From Ilyomonas sp963847085 (lineage in GTDB: Bacteria > Bacteroidota > Bacteroidia > Chitinophagales > Chitinophagaceae), in the NCBI GenBank assembly GCA_963847085.1, contig CAWJYO010000012.1:46337-110336 (forward strand): a stretch of DNA of 64,000 nucleotides. Direction: 5' to 3'. This document shows, piece after piece, positions 25,778-34,866 of the stretch. The first letter of the stretch is position 1. Each line of letters starts with the position of its first letter. Below the pieces are notes generated by a model. The model had not been told where the DNA came from and ran no database searches. It worked only from the letters and a program-made list of their open reading frames with translations. A program made the translations under genes and the position numbers.

Positions 25778-27541
25778 TCAATCTTCATCTGTTACGCAAC
25801 CTTCTGCCGCTGTTTTCACATACTTTGCATACTTATACAAAATACCTTTTGTTGCTTTCAATGGAGGTTGCTTCCATGCAGCTTTTCGCTTTGCAATTTC
25901 TTCTTCGCCAACTTTCAATGTCAATGTGTTTTTTACTGCATCAATTTCGATGATGTCATTATCTTCTACCAAACCAATCAAGCCACCATCATAAGCTTCA
26001 GGTGTAATATGACCCACCACAAAACCATGTGTGCCGCCACTGAAACGTCCATCGGTGATTAAGGCAACTGATTTGCCCAAACCTGCGCCAATAATGGCTC
26101 CTGTGGGTTTCAGCATTTCGGGCATGCCAGGTGCTCCTTTCGGACCGATATTTCGGATGACGACCACATCACCGGCATGAACTTTTCCACTTTGCAAGCC
26201 TTGTATTAAATGATGCTCGCCATCAAACACGCGGGCCGTGCCTTCAAAACGTTCGCCTTCTTTTCCGCTGATTTTGGCAACACTTCCGCCTTCGGCGAGA
26301 TTGCCGTATAGAATTTGTAAATGCCCTGTTTTCTTTAAAGGGCGTTCCAATGGATAAATAACATCCTGCTTTTCAAAATCTAAGTCAGGTGCTTCTTTCA
26401 GATTTTCAGCAACTGTTTTTCCAGTTACCGTTAAGCAATCGCCATGCAGCAAGCCCTTGCCCAGTAAGTATTTCATTACAGCCGGCACACCGCCACATTT
26501 GTACAAATCTTCCATCATGTATTTGCCGCTTGGCTTGAAATCGGCAAGCACCGGAATGCGGTTGCTGACCGTTTGAAAATCATCTTGTGTTAGAGGCACG
26601 TCTACACTTTTTGCCATCGCGATTAAGTGCAACACTGCATTGGTGCTACCGCCTAAAACCATAATAACAGTGATCGCATTTTCAAATGCTTTGCGCGTCA
26701 TGATGTCTTTTGGTTTTATATCTTTTTCAAGCAATACTTTGATGGCTTTAGCAACAGCTTCGCATTCTTGTTGTTTCTCTTTGCTTAAAGCAGGGTTGGA
26801 GGACGAGTTTGGCAAACTCATACCCATTGCTTCAATGGCGCTTGCCATGGTATTGGCCGTGTACATGCCGCCACAGGCACCTGCGCCGGGGCAAGCATTC
26901 CGTATGATTCCTTTAAAATCAGCTTCCTCTAAATTGCCAGCTATTTTTTGTCCCAATGCCTCAAATGCGGAAACGATATTTAAACTATCATACCCTTTGT
27001 AATGCCCCGGAGCAATGGTTCCGCCATACAACATGATAGAAGGGCGATTTAAGCGACCCATCGCCATAATGCAGCCCGGCATATTTTTATCGCAGCCGGG
27101 AATGGCAATAATGGCATCGTAATATTGTGCACCGGCATTGGTTTCAATACTGTCGGCAATTACATCGCGGCTTACCAAACTGTACCGCATTCCATCGGTT
27201 CCCATACTGATGCCATCGCTAACGCCGATGGTATAAAAACGCAAGCCCATCAGGTCTTTCACGTTGTTTACATTGTCGCGAACCGATGTTGCCAGATCGT
27301 TTAAGTGCATGTTGCAAGGATTGCCATCCCATCCCATACTGGCAATACCTACCTGTGCTTTGTCAAAATCTTTTTCGGTAAAACCAATGGCATAAAACAT
27401 GGCTTGCGCGCCTGGCTGCGTAATGTCCTGCGTTAGGATTTGCGAATGTTTGTTTAATCCGTGTGCATGTTCGATAGCGGCCTGTTCGTCAACAGTGGGC
27501 GCTTCGTTGATTTCGGTTTCGGTAAGTTTGTTTTCGTTCAT
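25778..27541 (-). CDS. ilvD: dihydroxy-acid dehydratase
   Basis: A 587-residue Fe-S dehydratase making the 2-oxo acids of valine and isoleucine synthesis. Cluster ligands are visible in IPGCDKNMPGCIMAM and the GACGGMYTANTMAS block, with GGSTNAVLHL and GRFSGGTHGFVVGH near the C terminus. It is intact and lies between leuB and ilvB. The upstream 240 bases hold a short reading frame, described separately. Confidence 0.95.
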   Translation of the reverse strand: MNENKLTETEINEAPTVDEQAAIEHAHGLNKHSQILTQDITQPGAQAMFYAIGFTEKDFDKAQVGIASMGWDGNPCNMHLNDLATSVRDNVNNVKDLMGLRFYTIGVSDGISMGTDGMRYSLVSRDVIADSIETNAGAQYYDAIIAIPGCDKNMPGCIMAMGRLNRPSIMLYGGTIAPGHYKGYDSLNIVSAFEALGQKIAGNLEEADFKGIIRNACPGAGACGGMYTANTMASAIEAMGMSLPNSSSNPALSKEKQQECEAVAKAIKVLLEKDIKPKDIMTRKAFENAITVIMVLGGSTNAVLHLIAMAKSVDVPLTQDDFQTVSNRIPVLADFKPSGKYMMEDLYKCGGVPAVMKYLLGKGLLHGDCLTVTGKTVAENLKEAPDLDFEKQDVIYPLERPLKKTGHLQILYGNLAEGGSVAKISGKEGERFEGTARVFDGEHHLIQGLQSGKVHAGDVVVIRNIGPKGAPGMPEMLKPTGAIIGAGLGKSVALITDGRFSGGTHGFVVGHITPEAYDGGLIGLVEDNDIIEIDAVKNTLTLKVGEEEIAKRKAAWKQPPLKATKGILYKYAKYVKTAAEGCVTDED

Positions 27542-27639
27542 ATTTTGCTTTGTTGTTGGAACCAGGATTTGTGATGATTGTTCAGATGCGGCTGATTGGA
27601 AAATAATTTACATCAGATTCATCAGTAAAATTTTATAAA

Positions 27640-27729
27640 TCATGGTTCAGATAGTTGCTCAATTCTTTTCAGAACGTACAAGTGTGCGACGCAACGATGT
27701 TCAATCGGAGTATCAAACGCTGGTACCAT
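27640..27729 (-). CDS. possible 29-codon leader peptide upstream of ilvD
   Basis: An ATG-started frame of 29 codons between leuB and ilvD (MVPAFDTPIEHRC, then VAHLYVLKRIEQLSEP). The second half is rich in Val, Leu and Ile (six of thirteen). That is suggestive of an attenuation-type leader, but no terminator/antiterminator pair was recognised after it. It may equally be chance. Confidence 0.25.
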   Translation of the reverse strand: MVPAFDTPIEHRCVAHLYVLKRIEQLSEP

Positions 27730-27784
27730 AAAACTGTATTTTGTTGTTTATTGTTTTGTTTTTACCGGATAAATCCGGTGGCTA

Positions 27785-28901
27785 TTATATGATTGTGCTT
27801 TTGCTTAATGTGATGTTGTTTTTGTTTACATCATCGGGTAATTTGTTTTCAACAAAATCTCTGATTAAATCGCCAATGGTTGACGTGGAATAATTGTTCA
27901 CCGCATCAATGTCTTTTGTTACAAACCCGCTCTTCAATGTCCAGCCAACAGCGTTGCGAACGAGTTCGGCTTCGTTATGTAAAGTGAAATAATCGAGCAG
28001 CATTGCGGCTGAAAATATTGACCCGATTGGGTTTGCGATGTCTTTGCCGGCTGCCTGCGGATAGCTGCCATGAATCGGCTCGAACAAAGCTGTGCCGCTG
28101 CCAACAGAAGCCGATGGTGCCAAACCTAACGAACCGCTTAACACGCTGGCTTCATCGCTAATAATGTCGCCAAACATATTTTCGGTGAGGATGACATCAA
28201 ACTGTTTTGGAGCCAAAATGATTTGCATGGCAGCATTGTCAACGAACATATAATCAACACTTACATCGCTGTATTGTGAAGCCATGCCTTGCACTACTTT
28301 GCGCCATAGACGCGATGTTTCGAGCACGTTGGCTTTATCAACCAATGTTAGTTTTTTTCTTCTTTGCTGTGCGTTTTGAAAAGCCAGATGCGCAATGCGT
28401 TCAATTTCTTCTATTGAATATATGCAATCATCGGAAGCTACTTTGCCATCTTCGCTCAGGCTTTTTTTACCGAAGTAAATGCCGCCGGTGAGTTCGCGAT
28501 AAATGACAAAATCAACGCCTTCCAAACTTTTACTTTTTAGCGGAGATAAATGATGTAATGAAGGATAAATTGTTATCGGGCGAATGTTTGCATATAAGTT
28601 CAATGTTTTACGAATCTTCAGCAAGCCTTGTTCGGGGCGCACTTTTGCGGATGGGTCATTATCATACTTTGGATGACCGATGGCGCCAAACAAAACGGCG
28701 TCAGTTTTTAAACATGACTCGACCGTTTCATCGGGCAAAGGATTGCCTGTTTTATCAATGGCATCGGCGCCCATGAGATGGTACTCGTAATGAAACTCAT
28801 GGCCATGCTGCGATGCAACTGGCATTAAGTACTTTGATGGATTGCTGCGTTACTTCCGGCCCGATGCCATCGCCTAATATAACAGTGATGTTTTTTTTCA
28901 T
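27785..28901 (-). CDS. leuB: 3-isopropylmalate dehydrogenase, one frameshift
   Basis: The NAD-dependent oxidative decarboxylase of leucine synthesis, about 370 codons. The ATG at 28901 opens MKKNITVILGDGIGPEVTQQS, the expected N terminus. An extra base near 28822 moves the frame to VASQHGHEFHYEYHLMGADAID. Later blocks are VLFGAIGHPKYD, IYRELTGGIYFG, and the metal-binding LTENMFGDIISDEASVL. The rest is intact and ends about 240 bases before ilvD. Confidence 0.92.
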
Positions 28902-28949
28902 GATGCCCCCATTTCCCTAAGGAAAATTTTAAAATGATTTAATTTTTAA

Positions 28950-29123
28950 TCAAATTTGCCCTTTCAGGCGTCCGAAATTTTTCCTTCGCTTTTCTGCTAT
29001 TTCCTCCATAGTCAATTCTTCTTTTTTGCCGTATTTATGTAACAAATATTCAACGTAGTCTTTTACTTCTTGCTGCTTATCCTCAGGCAACAGTTTAATT
29101 TTATCAATCAAAATAGTTTCCAT
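28950..29123 (-). CDS. DUF2281-type small antitoxin-like protein
   Basis: A 57-residue protein, METILIDKIKLLPEDKQQEV then KDYVEYLLHKYGKKEEL. The KIxxLPExKQQEVxDYVEYLL segment matches DUF2281, a family frequently found as the antitoxin of PIN or other toxins. No toxin gene is adjacent, so it is an orphan. It lies between the ABC ATPase and leuB on the same strand. Confidence 0.65.
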   Translation of the reverse strand: METILIDKIKLLPEDKQQEVKDYVEYLLHKYGKKEELTMEEIAEKRRKNFGRLKGQI

Positions 29124-29135
29124 AACAATGCTAAT

Positions 29136-30615
29136 TTATTGTGTTATTAATTGTTTCTTTTTCACTGAAACGATTTTTGTGCTGCCTTTTTTCAACTCCA
29201 TCACATTCTCTACACAAGCCGGTATTTCGTCATCATAATGACTTACATAAATGAGCGTTTTGCCTTGCTCACAGATGTTGTTCACTAAGTTTATAAACGC
29301 TTCTTTTTGCTCATCATCCAAACCCTGGCATGGCTCGTCGAGAATCAATAACGGTGGATTCTTTACCAATGCTCTGGCTAATAAAATCAACCGTTGCGTG
29401 CCGAATGATAAGCCGATCAACGACCTGTTTTGAACAGATGAAAGCTGTAAAAAATTAATCCATTGCTCTACTCCTTCGTGTTGCTGCGGCGATAGTTTTT
29501 TAAACAATCCAACTGTATCGAAAAAGCCCGATGCAATTGTATTAAAACAGCTTGTGGTTTTATCATAAAACGCATGCAATTCGGGCGAAACAAAACCAAT
29601 GTTTTTCTTAATATCCCAAATGCTTTCGCCGCTGCCACGTCTTTTATCAAAGAGATAAATTTCGTTTTTATAAGCCTGCGGATTATCGCCATTGATAAGG
29701 CTTAACAACGTTGATTTACCTGCACCATTGCTACCTTTTAACAACCATCTTTCTCCGGATTTAATTTGCCAGTTGATGTTATTCAAAATGGTTTTATTTC
29801 CATATTGAACGGTTACATTTTGCATGTTCACTATCTGTTCATACTGTTCTTCATTTTCAGATAGCGGCAAAGAGTAAATGTTAGCATATTCAGTATTATG
29901 GTGCAAAACCAAATCACTATTCCATTCCTCTTTTTTTATAAAATATTTCAGGTTTCCTTTTTCGAGTAAAGCGATATGAGTGATGCAATCAGGCAACTGA
30001 TGCGCATCTGTAACCACAATGATTTTTGTTCCGTTGCAAGCCAATTGATTAATGGTGTTATGAAGATGTTTTCTTGCAGCTACATCCAAACCCGTAAACG
30101 GTGCATCGAGAATAAGCACCTGCGGTTGCGAAAGAACTGCTTTGATAATTTGAAACCGTTTGTTTTCGCCGCTTGACAATTGAATGAGTGGTGCATTGCG
30201 ACGCTCATTCAAATCGAACTGATGCAATAAGTTTTCGATTTCAACAGCAGATTTGTTTTTGCCCATATTTTGGAGTTCCTGCCAAACGGTTTGCGCATCG
30301 GCCGCATCGAAGCTGTTGAAGCGTTGCTGATAATAAAAATCGGATGTGTGAGATAAGTTTTTAAACTGATTCCGCTGCTCTATCAGCAATACTTTTTTTG
30401 CTAATATTGATTATTCATCCAAATTGAGTTACAACACTACCCTTCGCAAACAACTGACCGGCTAAAACCTTTGCCAGTGTTGTTTTTCCGCTGCCTGATG
30501 AGCCTATGATGGCAAGATGTTCATCTGCATCTAGGCGAAATGAAACATCTTTCAACAGATGAGTTTCACCAATTGTTACGGAAATATTGTTTGCTATAAT
30601 GGTTGTGCCTTTCAT
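29136..30615 (-). CDS. ModF/PhrA-like tandem ABC ATPase, frameshifted
   Basis: About 493 codons with two ABC ATPase domains and no membrane segment, as in ModF/PhrA proteins. Domain 1 has Walker A GSSGSGKTT in the first frame, then after a break near 30400 the signature LSSGENKRFQI and LILDAPFTGLD. Domain 2 has GSNGAGKST, LSFGTQRLILLARAL and LLILDEPCQGLD. Role unclear; not an importer because no permease is present. The break region also contains stops in all three frames within a few codons, so more than one base differs. It begins near the leuD stop. Confidence 0.8.
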
Positions 30616-31208
30616 TGTTTAGCAGCTTCAAATGTTTCAATTTCTTTTTTCATGCTCAACAGGTAATCAATATCATCATAACCATTTAACAAGCATGTTT
30701 TTTTATAGCTGTTAATGTCGAAACTTTCCCCTTCGCCTGTTGAGAGAATGGTAATGGTTTGGTCTGGTAAATTCACTTCTACTTCTGTAGAAGAATTTTG
30801 GTGCACGGCAGTAAATATTTTATGTAAAAACGCGTCGCTTATCGTTACAGGCAACAGGAAATTGTTGAGTGCATTGTTCTTAAAAATATCAGCAAAAAAA
30901 GAACTCACCACCACATCAAAACCGTAATCTTTAATTGCCCAGGCAGCATGCTCGCGGCTGCTGCCGCAACCAAAATTTTTACCGGCAACCAAAATTTTTC
31001 CGCTATACATTGGGTTGTTTAATGGGAAGGCCGTTTTTGGCTCATTTTCATTGTTGTTTTCATAACGCCAGTCGCGAAACAAATTTTTGCCAAACCCTTC
31101 GCGGCTCGTAGCTTTTAAAAAGCGCGCAGGAATGATTTGATCGGTATCAATGTTTTCTATTTCAATCGGAACAACAGTAGATGTGATGATGTTAATGCTT
31201 TTGCTCAT
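30612..31208 (-). CDS. leuD: 3-isopropylmalate dehydratase small subunit
   Basis: A 198-residue swivelling subunit of isopropylmalate isomerase, working with LeuC. Motifs are IDTDQIIPARFLK near the N terminus and GCGSSREHAAWAIKDYGFD in the centre. The start at MSKSINIITS is preferred over a Met three codons upstream. It is separated from leuC by four accessory genes, an unusual spread for a two-subunit enzyme, and overlaps the ABC ATPase start by a few bases. Confidence 0.94.
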   Translation of the reverse strand: MSKSINIITSTVVPIEIENIDTDQIIPARFLKATSREGFGKNLFRDWRYENNNENEPKTAFPLNNPMYSGKILVAGKNFGCGSSREHAAWAIKDYGFDVVVSSFFADIFKNNALNNFLLPVTISDAFLHKIFTAVHQNSSTEVEVNLPDQTITILSTGEGESFDINSYKKTCLLNGYDDIDYLLSMKKEIETFEAAKQ

Positions 31209-31224
31209 GCTTGTCATTTACAAG

Positions 31225-31647
31225 TTATAATAAGTTGAGTGCTTCTCTCGCCGAAACCACCTTAAGGCTGGGATGAGCGATTTTATTGAAATCTTTTTTA
31301 TCGTTTGTTACAAAGAAATCAAGCCTGTTTGATAATGCTATCTGGTATAAAACGGCATCTTCCAAATCATTTTTTGCAAGATTGTATGCCTCCTCAACAA
31401 TTAGATTTGTGCAAGCCAATATTTTAACTAAACCAAGCAGTCTTACAATAAGTCTGTTGAATATAGTCACTGGTATTACTTTTCTTACTAAGTATGAAGA
31501 AGTGTTAATTACACTTTCTGAAAAGTAAGCCTGAATTCTTCCTTCATCTATCGAATCGAATAAATTCTTGGCTGATTCATGCTCTTTTCTTGAAGAATCA
31601 ACAAAATCCACCAAAATATTAATATCGAGAAAAACTTTATAAGCCAT
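31225..31647 (-). CDS. PIN-domain ribonuclease toxin, VapC type (module 2)
   Basis: A 140-residue PIN protein paralogous in length and order to the one at 19395. The acidic residues are Asp8 in KVFLDINILVDF, the pair in KNDLEDAVLYQIAL, and Asp in FFVTNDKKDF. It overlaps its antitoxin by 11 bases. It sits only 17 bases before leuD on the same strand, so the two may be transcribed together. Confidence 0.85.
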   Translation of the reverse strand: MAYKVFLDINILVDFVDSSRKEHESAKNLFDSIDEGRIQAYFSESVINTSSYLVRKVIPVTIFNRLIVRLLGLVKILACTNLIVEEAYNLAKNDLEDAVLYQIALSNRLDFFVTNDKKDFNKIAHPSLKVVSAREALNLL

Positions 31648-31879
31648 ACTTCTTTTGTAAATATTCGTCTCTTGCTTTCTCTATATCTCCAATTGGCTGG
31701 GTAGCAATGCCTGCAAATTCTTCCACAAATGATTTCTTTTTTTTCTTGCTCCCTTCTTCTGTTAGCTGGCTAAAGTATTCCTCTGCAATTTTTGATACGG
31801 AGGTTTTTTTCTTTGCAGCATAAGCTTTTATTTTTCTTACCGTTTTTTCTTCAATTGTAAGATTCAATTTTGTTGTCAT
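31637..31879 (-). CDS. DUF6364-type antitoxin (module 2)
   Basis: An 80-residue antitoxin starting MTTKLNLTIEEKTVRKIKAY, a ribbon-helix-helix-like opening, followed by KKTSVSKIAEEYFSQL. The tail ends with IEKARDEYLQKKYGL, comparable to the EENRKKYGF end of module 1. The same 11-base overlap with the toxin is kept, so both modules share one ancestry. Confidence 0.83.
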   Translation of the reverse strand: MTTKLNLTIEEKTVRKIKAYAAKKKTSVSKIAEEYFSQLTEEGSKKKKKSFVEEFAGIATQPIGDIEKARDEYLQKKYGL

Positions 31880-31933
31880 AAAACTGTTTTACCAAATATA
31901 CGCCTAAATTTTTCTTATACGCCTTAAGTCATC

Positions 31934-32389
31934 TCATACCAAGTGTTTTAACGCCATGGCATAACCATAATGCAAACCATCGTGCACCGATGAAAATTGA
32001 ATCGCATCCTCAAGGGTATTTAATTGCACACCAAATGAGGTTGTATATGGTTTGAAACTGGTGAATATTCCATTTTTATAATCTTCAAAAAATGTTTGTT
32101 GTGCTTCCTCAAAATTGTTTTGAATCGTTTCTAACTCCGATGTACTTACAAAACTTTCCGGTCTGCTGAATCTCCTATAGCTTTTTATAAAGTGCTCATC
32201 TACCTTCGTTGTTAAGCCGGATAAGCCGTAAAATATTGCTTGTTGTGTTGCCAGCAAATGCGCAAAATTCCAAATGAGATTGTTGTTGAAACCTTCAGGA
32301 ACTTTGTTCAATTGTTCTATTGTTAAACCATCAAGCAGTTGAACGAAATTGATCCTTGTCTTTTGCATGATGTCAAAATACTTCTCCAT
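31934..32389 (-). CDS. DinB-family (four-helix) protein
   Basis: A 151-residue protein of the DinB/YfiT-like four-helix-bundle family, often metal-dependent thiol transferases. Visible blocks are RINFVQLLDGLTIEQLNKVP, NNLIWNFAHLLATQQ (metal His), and SSVHDGLHYGYAMALK (second His pair). The start MEKYFDIMQK at 32389 is chosen; the longer frame overlaps the methyltransferase gene. Substrate unknown. Confidence 0.78.
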   Translation of the reverse strand: MEKYFDIMQKTRINFVQLLDGLTIEQLNKVPEGFNNNLIWNFAHLLATQQAIFYGLSGLTTKVDEHFIKSYRRFSRPESFVSTSELETIQNNFEEAQQTFFEDYKNGIFTSFKPYTTSFGVQLNTLEDAIQFSSVHDGLHYGYAMALKHLV

Positions 32390-32394
32390 ACTAT

Positions 32395-33156
32395 TTATTC
32401 TTTCATTGCTTTTATACGCAATCTTACATAATCGCCATACCACTTACCGTTTTTATAATTGGTAGGTTTCAGAATTTCAACCGCACGATTCATTATTGCA
32501 TCCACTTTTTCAGCAGGAATTTCTGTAAAGAAAAATGTACAAAACTGTATCATCCAGTTCTTCATTCCCTCTTCACCTTTTAGCTCGGTGGGTCTTTTAA
32601 AATAAGCCACATTTGAAACGCTGAAACCAACTTTTTCCAGCAACGCACATTGCTCTGCTACCGAAGGAAAGTAGTTTGTTTTTGCAGGAATTTTGTCTTT
32701 ATAACCGGCTTCTGTCATCGCTTCCTTCAATGCGATATGAATGTTTTCAATATTGTGTTTTCCGCCCATTTCAAAAACAAAACGTCCGTCTTTTTTGAGA
32801 GCGTTATAGATACATTTCAATGCTTTTTCCTGCTCATTTATCCAATGCAATGTTGCGTTTGAAAAAATGGCATCGAATGGTTCATCAAACTGAAAATCCG
32901 TAGCATCTTTTACAAAGAACTGAATATTAGGAAACGATGTTTTTGCTTTCTCAATCATTTCCTGTGAAGCATCAATGCCAGTTATCAAAGCACCGCTTTC
33001 GCCTAACTTTTCCGTTAGCGTTCCGGTTCCGCAACCCACATCTAAAATGCGTTCCTTTTTTTGAGGTTGCAGCCATTCTAAAACGTCTTCTCCATACTTC
33101 GCAACAAAGTCGTGTTGGTTGTCATAAAGATTTGCATTCCATTTTACTTCCGGCAC
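32395..33156 (-). CDS. class I SAM methyltransferase, Tam-like
   Basis: A 253-residue methyltransferase. Motif I is ILDVGCGTGTLTEKL, followed by ITGIDASQEMIEKA, and DAIFSNATLHWINEQEKAL, a pattern typical of trans-aconitate methyltransferase-like (UbiE/Tam) enzymes. The C-terminal part has the FEMGGKHNIENI block. The substrate cannot be assigned. It is located between leuC and the DinB-like gene on the same strand. Confidence 0.82.
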   Translation of the reverse strand: MPEVKWNANLYDNQHDFVAKYGEDVLEWLQPQKKERILDVGCGTGTLTEKLGESGALITGIDASQEMIEKAKTSFPNIQFFVKDATDFQFDEPFDAIFSNATLHWINEQEKALKCIYNALKKDGRFVFEMGGKHNIENIHIALKEAMTEAGYKDKIPAKTNYFPSVAEQCALLEKVGFSVSNVAYFKRPTELKGEEGMKNWMIQFCTFFFTEIPAEKVDAIMNRAVEILKPTNYKNGKWYGDYVRLRIKAMKE

Positions 33157-33195
33157 CTTTCTATCGTTTATTTGTAATAGCTAATTGTAAATTGA

Positions 33196-34588
33196 TTACA
33201 GCATTTCTCTTACATCAGTTACCACACCTGTAACCGCCGCTGCTGCTGCTGTGAGCGGGCTTGCCAGCATCGTTCTTGCATTCGGTCCCTGCCTTCCTTC
33301 AAAGTTTCTGTTGCTGGTAGAAATGCAATATTTGCCTGCGGGAATTTTATCTTCATTCATTCCTAAACAAGCCGAGCAACCAGGTTGCCGAAGTACAAAA
33401 CCGGCTTCTTCAAAAATGGTATGAATGCCTTCTTCCATTGCTTGTTTTTCTACTTGCTTGCTGCCCGGAACTACCCACACTTCCACGTCGTCGGCTTTCT
33501 TTTTTCCTTTCATAAAAGAAGCCACCATGCGCAGATCTTCGATGCGCGCATTGGTGCAACTACCAATGAACACATAATCTACCTTATGACCTTTTATTAT
33601 TTCGCCCGGATGCAAGCCCATGTAGTTGAGTGATTTTTCAAACGAAGCTTTTTCTGTTACTTCATTCAAGTTCAGGTACATGACCGCTAATGCCGATGCC
33701 CATGCCAGGATTGGTGCCATACGTAATCATCGGCTCAATATCTTCAGCTTTAATATTCAGTTCTTTATCAAATACGGCATCTTTATCAGAATACAGTGTT
33801 TTCCAGTATTCCAGAGCTTTGTTCCAATCGCTGTCGGCGGGTGCAAACAGGCGTCCTTTCATATAATTGAAAGTGGTTTCATCAGGTGCAATCATACCAC
33901 CACGCGCACCCATTTCAATACTCATATTGCAGATAGTCATGCGTGCTTCCATAGATAAGTTGCGGATAGCAGAGCCAGCATATTCTACAAAATATCCTGT
34001 TGCGCCGCTGGCAGAAATTTGCGAGATAATGTATAGAATAATGTCTTTGGAAACAACGCCTTTGTTCAATTGTCCATCTACATTAATGCGCATGAGTTTG
34101 GGCTTGCTTTGCATGATGCATTGTGTAGCCAGCGCCATTTCTACTTCGCTGGTTCCGATGCCAAAAGCAATGGCGCCAAAAGCTCCATGTGTTGATGTAT
34201 GACTATCGCCGCAAACGATGGTCATTCCTGGCTGGGTAATGCCTAACTCAGGGCCAATAATGTGAACAATGCCCTGAAACGGATGCCCCAAACCATACAA
34301 TTCAATTCCAAATTTTTCACAATTGTCTTTCAACGTTTGCACTTGTATTCTTGAGAGTTCTTCCTGTATCGGCAAATGTTGATTTAATGTTGGCACATTA
34401 TGATCGGCAGTTGCAACCACTTGTTGTGGACGAAACACCGGCAAGCCTCGTTTTTCCAAACCTTTAAAGGCTTGCGGAGACGTTACTTCGTGAATAAAAT
34501 GTTTATCAATGTACAACACTGAAGGACCTCCTTCAATGTTTTTGACGACGTGTTTGTCCCAGATTTTATCGAATAATGTTTTGCTCAT
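33196..34588 (-). CDS. leuC: 3-isopropylmalate dehydratase large subunit, one frameshift
   Basis: About 464 codons, the normal size of LeuC. The first frame runs MSKTLFDKIWDKHVV to ISGHVP; an extra base near 33673 then moves the frame to LNEVTEKASFEKSLNYMGL. Motifs are VCGDSHTSTHGAFGA, the first Fe-S cysteine in FIGSCTNARIEDLR, and the later pair in RQPGCSACLGMNEDK. With LeuD it isomerises 2- to 3-isopropylmalate. The catalytic residues are intact on both sides of the break. Confidence 0.94.
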
Positions 34589-34596
34589 AATCGTTC

Positions 34597-34830
34597 TTAT
34601 AAAATGTTTTTACTTGTTCTTGCCATAATTAAATTTCTCCTGGGTATGATGATTCCTCGTCTTGCTTTTTCTTCTCTTAGTTTTTTGAATGTTTCCTTCG
34701 CTTCATCTGTTTCCAACCAAGCATGAAACTGTTCTCTCGTTTCCGCCACATCTTTCTTCCATTGCTGAATGATAAAATGCTGATGTTGTCTGCGTTCTTC
34801 CTCTGTCAGCCTCTTTATTGTTGTTTCCAT
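34597..34830 (-). CDS. small charged protein of unknown function
   Basis: A 77-residue, highly charged protein beginning METTIKRLTEEERRQHQHF. It is helical, rich in Glu, Arg and Lys, and has no signal peptide. The start is placed at the second Met because the upstream residues are hydrophobic and unlike the rest. It lies between leuA and leuC with an 8-base gap to leuC. No family is recognised; an antitoxin-like role is possible but unsupported. Confidence 0.5.
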   Translation of the reverse strand: METTIKRLTEEERRQHQHFIIQQWKKDVAETREQFHAWLETDEAKETFKKLREEKARRGIIIPRRNLIMARTSKNIL

Positions 34831-34866
34831 AACGTTTGTTTTTATGCAAAAAGTAAAGGGATTCAC

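Noticed and set aside
27760..27783. ACCGGAT/ATCCGGT hairpin after leuB as a terminator
   Set aside because: On the transcribed minus strand it is followed by A residues, not T, and the operon seems to continue to ilvD.
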